NCBI GenBank assembly: GCA_964017235.1
Contig: OZ024929.1
Coordinates: 115,243,793 to 115,307,792 of the forward strand
Length of the DNA: 64,000 nucleotides
Direction: 5' to 3'
Origin: Sabellastarte sp. h YS-2021
Lineage: Eukaryota; Annelida; Polychaeta; Sabellida; Sabellidae
Part shown: positions 58,430-64,000 of the stretch, in pieces
How positions within the stretch are numbered: the first letter of the stretch is position 1
Layout: the number at the start of each line of letters is the position of its first letter
Notes under the pieces: model-generated
The model's input: only the letters and a program-made list of their open reading frames with translations
What the model was told of the DNA's origin: nothing
The model's database searches: none
Program-made: the position numbers and the translations under genes

Positions 58430-59475
58430 TTTCAAGGTTGTTGCTCAATGTCCGAGTTATAGCTACTTTCTTACTTTTCAGCAGTTACTCTAATGAGTAA
58501 ATGGCTTCTATCTTCGAAAGTATTACATATAAACAATTTCTCCTACAGGTGTTGTTCAATTACTTTTTTGTGTACTATAATAAAGTTTCATTGCTCAATG
58601 CATGAATCAGTAATAGCTACTTACTCACTTTTTAATAGTTTTAATAATGAGAAATGTCTTATGTCCTTTATTATTCATTCTAGAGGTTTGAGATTTGAAG
58701 CCCACTTATGAGAAATCATGTGGCTTGCATATTTTGATGGGATCAGATTTGACCTTTGACCTTTTCTTTAAGGTCAAATGGGGTTATTGATACTTGCATT
58801 GCCCTGTATCTCCTTTATTGGCCCAACAGTTTTGAGATGTGAAGACAGCTTACAGGAAATCATGTGCACTGAATCTTTTGGTGAGTCTGATTTGACCTTT
58901 GACCCTTTCTTTGAGGTCAAATGGGGCCACTGATACTTCTAATATTGTGTATCTTCTTTATTATTGGCTTAGAAGTTTGGGATGAGAAGACAACTTCTAG
59001 GAAATCATCTGCCCTGAATCTTTTTGCAGGTCAGATATGACCTTTCACCCTCCCTTCAAGGTCGAATTAGTCCTTGCTACTTTTAAATCCTTTATTGCTG
59101 GTCCTAGAAATTTTGTGTATGAAGAATTAAGAGCTGTGACTAGTGAGGTCGTCTATCTAGCATTAAACTGTAAGGGATTTGTGTTATTATGCCAATATAT
59201 ACTAAGCCAGAGGTAGATTGCTTTGTGAAGGTATCAGCTCTGAATCTGTAGCCACTATGCACCTAGTTTTGAATTCTCTACCTTTATATGTAACAACCAG
59301 GTCTTCAGTAGCTTCTGAGGAATCACATTAACACTTAATTTTGTATTTTGCTTCTGAATACCATTTGCAGTGCACAACATTTGTGTCCTTCTCTACTTTT
59401 ACTTGCACTCAGAAGCTTAAAAAACAGTCAGCTGACACAGAGCCCGGGCACTGAGTGCTTGTTTAATAATAGCTT
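58430..59475 (+). mobile_element. Composite repeat element X, copy 4
   Basis: Two 155/166-type monomers (58430-58660), three diverged 147 bp units (58660-59100, each with TTTGACCTTTGACC-like sequence), a piece of the head (CCAGAGGTAGATTGC at about 59207), and the tail (59325-59475) with ATACCATTTGCAGTGCACAA, GTCAGCTGACACAGAGCCC and ACTGAGTGCTTGTTT. The stem in the tail has lost its loop (GCCCGGGC). The start is truncated. Confidence 0.75.
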
Positions 59476-59495
59476 AATAAGTGTCTCACACAATG

Positions 59496-59735
59496 ACAGA
59501 AGCTCTGTTGACAGAACTTCTAAAACTTGTGTTTCATCAGTTTGGAGGAATTTAAAGTTCTGTCAACAGAATTTTAAATTTTGTCGACTGAACTTTAAAT
59601 CCTGTTGATAAAATTGAGGGTATTGCTCTGCGGTCAAGATTTTGGATGGATTTATTTTCTGTTGACAAAATTTGAAATTCTGTTGAGAAAATTTGAAATC
59701 CTGTCAACAGAACTTCAAATCCTGTTAATGACATG
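59496..59735. repeat. Cluster of TTCTGTTGACAGAA-type words
   Basis: CTGTTGACAGAACTT, TTCTGTCAACAGAA, TTTTGTCGACTGAAC, CCTGTTGATAAAATT, TTCTGTTGACAAAATTTG, TTCTGTTGAGAAAATTTG and CCTGTCAACAGAACTTC alternate in both orientations over 240 bp. A second cluster lies at 60150-60285. Each word is a near-palindrome. Confidence 0.7.
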
Positions 59736-60149
59736 GGGGTATTGATCTGAGGTAAGGATTTTAGGTCATTTTGAATAATATAACTCTCACCTCTTTTTTT
59801 CAATATACCCACCCACTCATTTCTTTTAATCAAGGCAGTTGTGGCAGTTAAACTATCATCTTATATATAAATTTTCCTAATTTTTCTGAGTACCAAGCCC
59901 TCTTATAAGGATTAAATATCTACTTACTATTCTGAAATAATTTTTAAATCAATCAATTTACTACTGATTCTACTTGTGCGTAACTCCCTCTGATAACCTT
60001 AACAATCTTTTCAAACACCATTGACATACCCTGGATATTAACTTAAAAGGAATAAAAATTTGAAATTGCAAATTGTTACTTGTGAACCAAAATTGATACA
60101 ATGCAAAATGAGCAAGGTACGTGTAATTACAAGGATTAATTGGAAGTTT

Positions 60150-60285
60150 TGTCAAAATACTTTGACAGAATTTCAAATTCTGTCAAAATATCTTGGCACA
60201 ACTTCCAACTGGAAGTACTGTCAACAGAGCTCTGTCAACAGAATTGAATTTCTGTCAGATCTGAAGTTCTGTCACAACATACACA
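60150..60285. repeat. Second cluster of CTGTCAACAGA-type words
   Basis: TACTTTGACAGAATTTCAAA, TTCTGTCAAAATATC, ACTGTCAACAGAGCTCTGTC, AACAGAATTG and TTCTGTCAGATC lie within 136 bp. Same motif family as 59496-59735, with about 400 bp of unrelated DNA between the clusters. Confidence 0.7.
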
Positions 60286-60339
60286 TGATTGAGTAAGGAA
60301 CCATAATCTCTTTTGGGTACTGTAAATTCTCCCATTCAC

Positions 60340-60665
60340 TTATCAGTGAGGGGTATGTTGAATCAATGACTTTGTTTGCTTGCTGTTTGTCCATTTGTCT
60401 TTTTGTTTGTTTGTTAGATGGCTTATGCAAATACATGTACTACTGCTTGGACCTTAATGAAAATAATTAGAACACAAGTTTTTTTCCAATTTAGGTCAGA
60501 GTGAATTTTGAGACAGCTGGATCACCAAGGTTTTCATTGTACTTTGTTATGTCCTGCCTGGGGATACACCAGGTCGAAGTAATGCAATTTCTAGTTATTA
60601 CGTGCTGTGGCGGAGGTTTTCACTCTGAGTGCACTTGTTGATAGTGAAATAACTGTTTCATGTAA
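60340..60665. repeat. Degenerate dispersed repeat
   Basis: TTTGTCTTTTTGTTTGTTTG, CAGCTGGATCACCAAGG, GGCGGAGGTTTTCACTCTGAG. Same family as 38320-38640 and 55050-55325; old and non-coding. Confidence 0.5.
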
Positions 60666-60669
60666 TTTG

Positions 60670-61061
60670 TTCATTTGCATAACAGGAGTGAAAAAAAATA
60701 AGATATATAAAAACATAAAACAACACAGAAATACATTAGTAGAAGGTAGTGAGAAATGGACAAAATTAAGATAGAGCTTCCCTCATATTTGAGGGACATG
60801 GATTGCATAATTCTGAGGACTATATTAGCCTACAGCAGTATATCCTCCATAAATGAGCTTGCCCATAGTATACAATGCTGTAACCTGTTGCTGACTCATA
60901 CCTGTCAACCTATTTCAGAACTATGACCATGTTTTTGCTCTTGCACTTTAGAATCAATGTTATCATGGAAATAAGCACAGAAAAAGTTTCTAAATAATAA
61001 TAATAATAATTATTATTATAGTTCTAACATTGGCAAAGCCTGATTATTAACAAGAGATATC
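60670..61061. other. Region downstream of the zinc-finger gene
   Basis: Probable 3' UTR and flank of the - strand zinc-finger gene. Contains an (AAT)n/(ATT)n inverted stretch at 60993-61019, and no other recognisable feature. Confidence 0.4.
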
Positions 61062-62675
61062 TTAGATGTAAGCTGCTATGGCCTTTCTGTAGTTATTTAG
61101 GGAGATAAATGCACGTATCTGCAGTGAGAGAGGTCTCTGTGGTGTTGGCCACTGCCTTTGCACATGCACTTCATCCAAACCATTTGAATGGAGGTACCAG
61201 TCCCATTGGTTGGCAAAGCTCTTGCAACATTCACCATGATCACATCTATACATGTAAGGATATAGCCTCTTCCTTTCCCAGCAGTTACTATAACGCTGAT
61301 ACAAACTGGATTTGCTTTGATTTTCCGTGTTATCCCAAGCTTCTCTTTTCTCTTGCTTTAAATTTTCTGTGTGATCAGTCATCTCACTGCAGAGATTAAT
61401 ATCCTCCTGCAGGTTATATCGGTTATCAATGTTGGAGCTTTGAGATGACACCTCCCACTTATCAGAAATTTGACCTGTTATAGGAGACACTTCAGTACTT
61501 TTATTGTCTTCTTTCAATATTGGTTCATTGTTGTTTTCTAGGAAATAGCCATTGCTGAACCTTGTATAACCATTCTTTGTGCCATGTAGCAAGTTGTCTG
61601 AACTCTCATATCTTTCACTTTGATAAAGTGTCTCGTGAGAATCTTCAGGCTGGATACCTGTGTCGCAGGCTTTAACAATCACATGACTAGTTTTTGTATC
61701 TGTTCTACCATGGGAAGAGGGAATATGACAGTCATGAACGGGGTCTCTGCCTTGGCTATCATAAAGCACCGCTAAGGGTGAACACAGCAATTGATCATGG
61801 CAGCTGCTCAAAATTCTAGAAGATGCAAATGAATTGGTGGTTTTATTTAGTCTGCCATCCAAATATTTACTATATTTATCCTGAAGACCAAGAGCAAGGG
61901 CATCTGTATTATGTCTACAATCTTGTGGCAAGAAGAACTTAGTTGTCTCTTTGATATTCCACACAGTTTTGTTACATCTTTCTCTATGGTTAAGTCTTAC
62001 TATGTATTTCTGCCAGTTTGTGTCATCATCTGTCCCATTATGTGGTACAGCGTCTACACTTTTGGTTCTGTGTCGTCTTGTGTGCCTGTCCAGGTTACTC
62101 TTGTGACTGGTGGCATATCCACATACATCACACACATGGTCTTTTTGACCACTGTGCACCGTCACATGTCTTTTTAGCAAAGCTTTTCTGCAGAAGTTTC
62201 TTCCACATTCCTCACAGAGATAGCCATTCCGATGATGCTGACCAACATGTTCCCGTAGTGCAGCTTTGTTTGCAAACACAATGTGGCAACATTCTAATAC
62301 CTTTAAACAGCTTTCATGCATTGTTGTAATGTGTCGTTTCAAATTATTTTTGCGGTCAGTTATATAAGGACATTGTCCACAGCGAAATGTTCGCTTATGA
62401 TGGCCTTGCTTGCTGCTGCATTTGTTGCTAGTTTTAATTCTTTTAGCAGCATTGAAATGTGTACCATATTCCTGCTTGCAGCTTGTGTTAGAATTATCTA
62501 TATTATCAGACTTAACAGTATTTCTTTCTTTAAAATACTTTGGCCTATTTGCCCTGGCTATAATTTTGTCTTTATAACAATAACTATGCTTTAATGGGTA
62601 CATCTTTTGGTCCCTTATATTGAGTCTTATCAAAGATGCCAAACCTTTTAGAGTATTTTCTTGTCTCATATCCAT
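61062..62675 (-). CDS. C2H2 zinc-finger protein, unknown family
   Basis: The first ATG is at 62675 (537 residues); an in-frame TAA lies just upstream, so this start is favoured unless a 5' exon exists. A probable nuclear DNA-binding factor. Counted from three codons before the ATG: finger 1 C102/C105/H118/H123; finger 2 degenerate, Leu at 130 where Cys is expected, then C133/H146/H150; finger 3 C157/C160/H173/H177; finger 4 C185/C188/H201/H205, with an SGQKD linker before it. A long polar region (210-475) has no fold I recognise. The C-terminus carries an atypical finger C481-x4-C486-x12-H499-x7-H507, then a Pro/Arg and aromatic tail (RQWPTPQRPLSLQIRAF). No introns are visible in the coding region. 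The opposite-strand frames are artefacts. Confidence 0.88.
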   Translation of the reverse strand: MDMRQENTLKGLASLIRLNIRDQKMYPLKHSYCYKDKIIARANRPKYFKERNTVKSDNIDNSNTSCKQEYGTHFNAAKRIKTSNKCSSKQGHHKRTFRCGQCPYITDRKNNLKRHITTMHESCLKVLECCHIVFANKAALREHVGQHHRNGYLCEECGRNFCRKALLKRHVTVHSGQKDHVCDVCGYATSHKSNLDRHTRRHRTKSVDAVPHNGTDDDTNWQKYIVRLNHRERCNKTVWNIKETTKFFLPQDCRHNTDALALGLQDKYSKYLDGRLNKTTNSFASSRILSSCHDQLLCSPLAVLYDSQGRDPVHDCHIPSSHGRTDTKTSHVIVKACDTGIQPEDSHETLYQSERYESSDNLLHGTKNGYTRFSNGYFLENNNEPILKEDNKSTEVSPITGQISDKWEVSSQSSNIDNRYNLQEDINLCSEMTDHTENLKQEKREAWDNTENQSKSSLYQRYSNCWERKRLYPYMYRCDHGECCKSFANQWDWYLHSNGLDEVHVQRQWPTPQRPLSLQIRAFISLNNYRKAIAAYI

Positions 62676-63400
62676 AAATTTCACTATTTAATTATTTTGC
62701 ACAATATCAAGTCCACATGTGTATATATTAAGACATTTAAGTGCATCCACAGAAAGTATCCATTTAAAACATTGAAAATAAGTGAATATGTAATAGAAAC
62801 TGACTAATTGCTTATCAAATACAAACAGCAAAAAAGTGTAAGTGGTTTCATTAACTCAGTACCAAATTACCCCTACCTTGGCAAAGAACCAGAGTGCCAC
62901 TCAACACATTCAGAGACCATTCCCATTCTGCTTCCTATTTTGTGATTGGTTGCTTTTGCACAAAAATGATTATTTTCTTCAGTCGCCATTGGGCAAACCA
63001 CTGAAAGTGGGAGGATGCATTTCTTTATTAATTCTACAGGCTCCTACAAAAGCTTTCCCCGGAGAGAGCGTCTTACATTATTTATGATTGCCTCACATTA
63101 TAAAATACTGTAATCAGTATTAGTACATAATTTATAAGATGTGTACTTTTATACCAATACTATTTTATCATTCTTATAAAATGAGAACTCTCTATAGCTT
63201 TCTTCTACATGCAATAACAAAATGAGTTGAATATATCTTATTTTATTTCCGACTTATTATAGTGTTCAATGGATGAAATCATTGTTGCTTTTGTAAAAAT
63301 ATCACATTTCAGTTATTTCATTTGACAGCTTCTCACAAAGGAAAAGAAGCCACAAGATTCTCTCATATTGACACATCATTATTCCCCTTTATGGTTCTGT
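62676..63400. other. Upstream region of the zinc-finger gene
   Basis: Expected to hold the 5' UTR and promoter on the - strand. I see no clear TATA box at a fixed distance, no CpG-rich island and no 5' exon that I can define. The + frame at 62842-63087 has no domain. Confidence 0.4.
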
Positions 63401-63414
63401 TAGGCCTCAACTCG

Positions 63415-63510
63415 CAATCTAGAACATCTCGAGATTGTCCTCGCACAAACTCAAGATCTTGAGTTGAGCCAAACATCTCGAGATTGGGCTGCACAAACTT
63501 AAGATCAATT
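63415..63510. repeat. Direct repeat with ATCTCGAGAT palindromes
   Basis: ACATCTCGAGATTG occurs at 63424 and 63473, each followed by a GCACAAACT(C/T)AAGATC block. Between them CTCAAGATCTTGAG is a perfect palindrome. Possibly the end of a small inverted-repeat element. Confidence 0.65.
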
Positions 63511-63679
63511 TAATATAATATTCTACATACTCCATCTAGAATTTAATTTGGTAAAATACCCCATATAATTTATATGGAGTTGCTTTAGTTCTATTACCTA
63601 TTGTGATAAAGGGAAGGCCATGGAAGTTTATTTTAAATGTTTTATTGGAAAGGATTATATCATATTAAACAAAGGTATC

Positions 63680-63960
63680 AAATGAAAAGCTTTTGATAAT
63701 CTAATCAAATAGTTTTTTTTATGTGTTTTGTGAACTTTCGCTAAATTGTGAATTGCACTTGAATTGTTTGTTTGGCACATAAATATGCAACTGTACAGTG
63801 TTTATCGAAAAAGTCTTTGATTATCTAATTAAAGCATCTTGTTTTTTTTTTATTTTTGGTCTGAACTTCCCTTAGGTTGTGAATTGCACTTCTGTAATTG
63901 TCAGTGTTTTGTCAGATCTTTTCCTTCTGTAAGTTATCAAATGCACTTTTTAAAAATTGT
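63680..63960. repeat. Diverged tandem units of about 125 bp
   Basis: GCTTTTGATAATCTAATCAA ... GTGAATTGCACTTGAATTGT at 63690-63760 recurs in altered form at about 63813-63900 (CTTTGATTATCTAATTAAAG ... GTGAATTGCACTTCTGTAAT), with a third partial unit after it. Runs off the window edge. Confidence 0.6.
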
Positions 63961-64000
63961 CTTTTGTGTGTGACATAATCCTCATATTAAAATGTTCATG

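Overview
This is a window from an animal nuclear genome, not a bacterial one. It is AT-rich, has spliced exons, long intergenic stretches, tRNA- and 5S-derived short repeats, DIRS-type and non-LTR retrotransposons, MITE-like elements and large satellite arrays. The mobile-element content (two DIRS families, bivalve 'pearl'-like elements with tandem cores of about 155-166 bp, and minisatellites rich in TGACCTTTGACC) suggests a marine lophotrochozoan, most likely a bivalve mollusc. That placement is an inference from repeat style only.

Layout. 1-11960: satellite block built from 133, 151, 166 and 168 bp monomers, including a recent 2.5 kb tandem duplication. 12070-13410: 5'-truncated DIRS element that keeps an open tyrosine recombinase reading frame. 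13674-14551: a foldback and a small MITE. 14662-22560: 3' end of a host gene on the + strand (a 153-codon Ser/Lys-rich exon, a repeat-filled 7.15 kb intron, a 10-codon terminal exon, then 3' UTR). 22600-31300: dispersed composite elements, palindrome clusters and hairpins. 32841: a candidate first coding exon on the + strand. 35-38 kb: two tRNA-SINEs and a MITE inserted into a copy of itself. 40298-48466: a structurally complete but mutated DIRS retrotransposon on the - strand, with terminal inverted repeats, internal complementary region, gag, RT, RNase H and recombinase, itself interrupted by a 1.5 kb non-autonomous DNA element. 50.4-52.4 and 58.4-59.5 kb: further copies of the composite element. 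53.2-54.7 kb: 5'-truncated CR1/L2-like retrotransposon. 57.2 kb: 5S rRNA-derived relic. 61062-62675: intact C2H2 zinc-finger gene on the - strand.

Only two or three loci look like host genes: the Ser-rich gene, the zinc-finger gene and the tentative exon at 32.8 kb. The rest is mostly repeats. The main structural results are the exact 61+43 bp DIRS internal complementary region, the self-nested MITE that supplies its own empty site, and the evidence that the 1-12 kb satellite and the cores of the dispersed composite elements share a common monomer ancestor.
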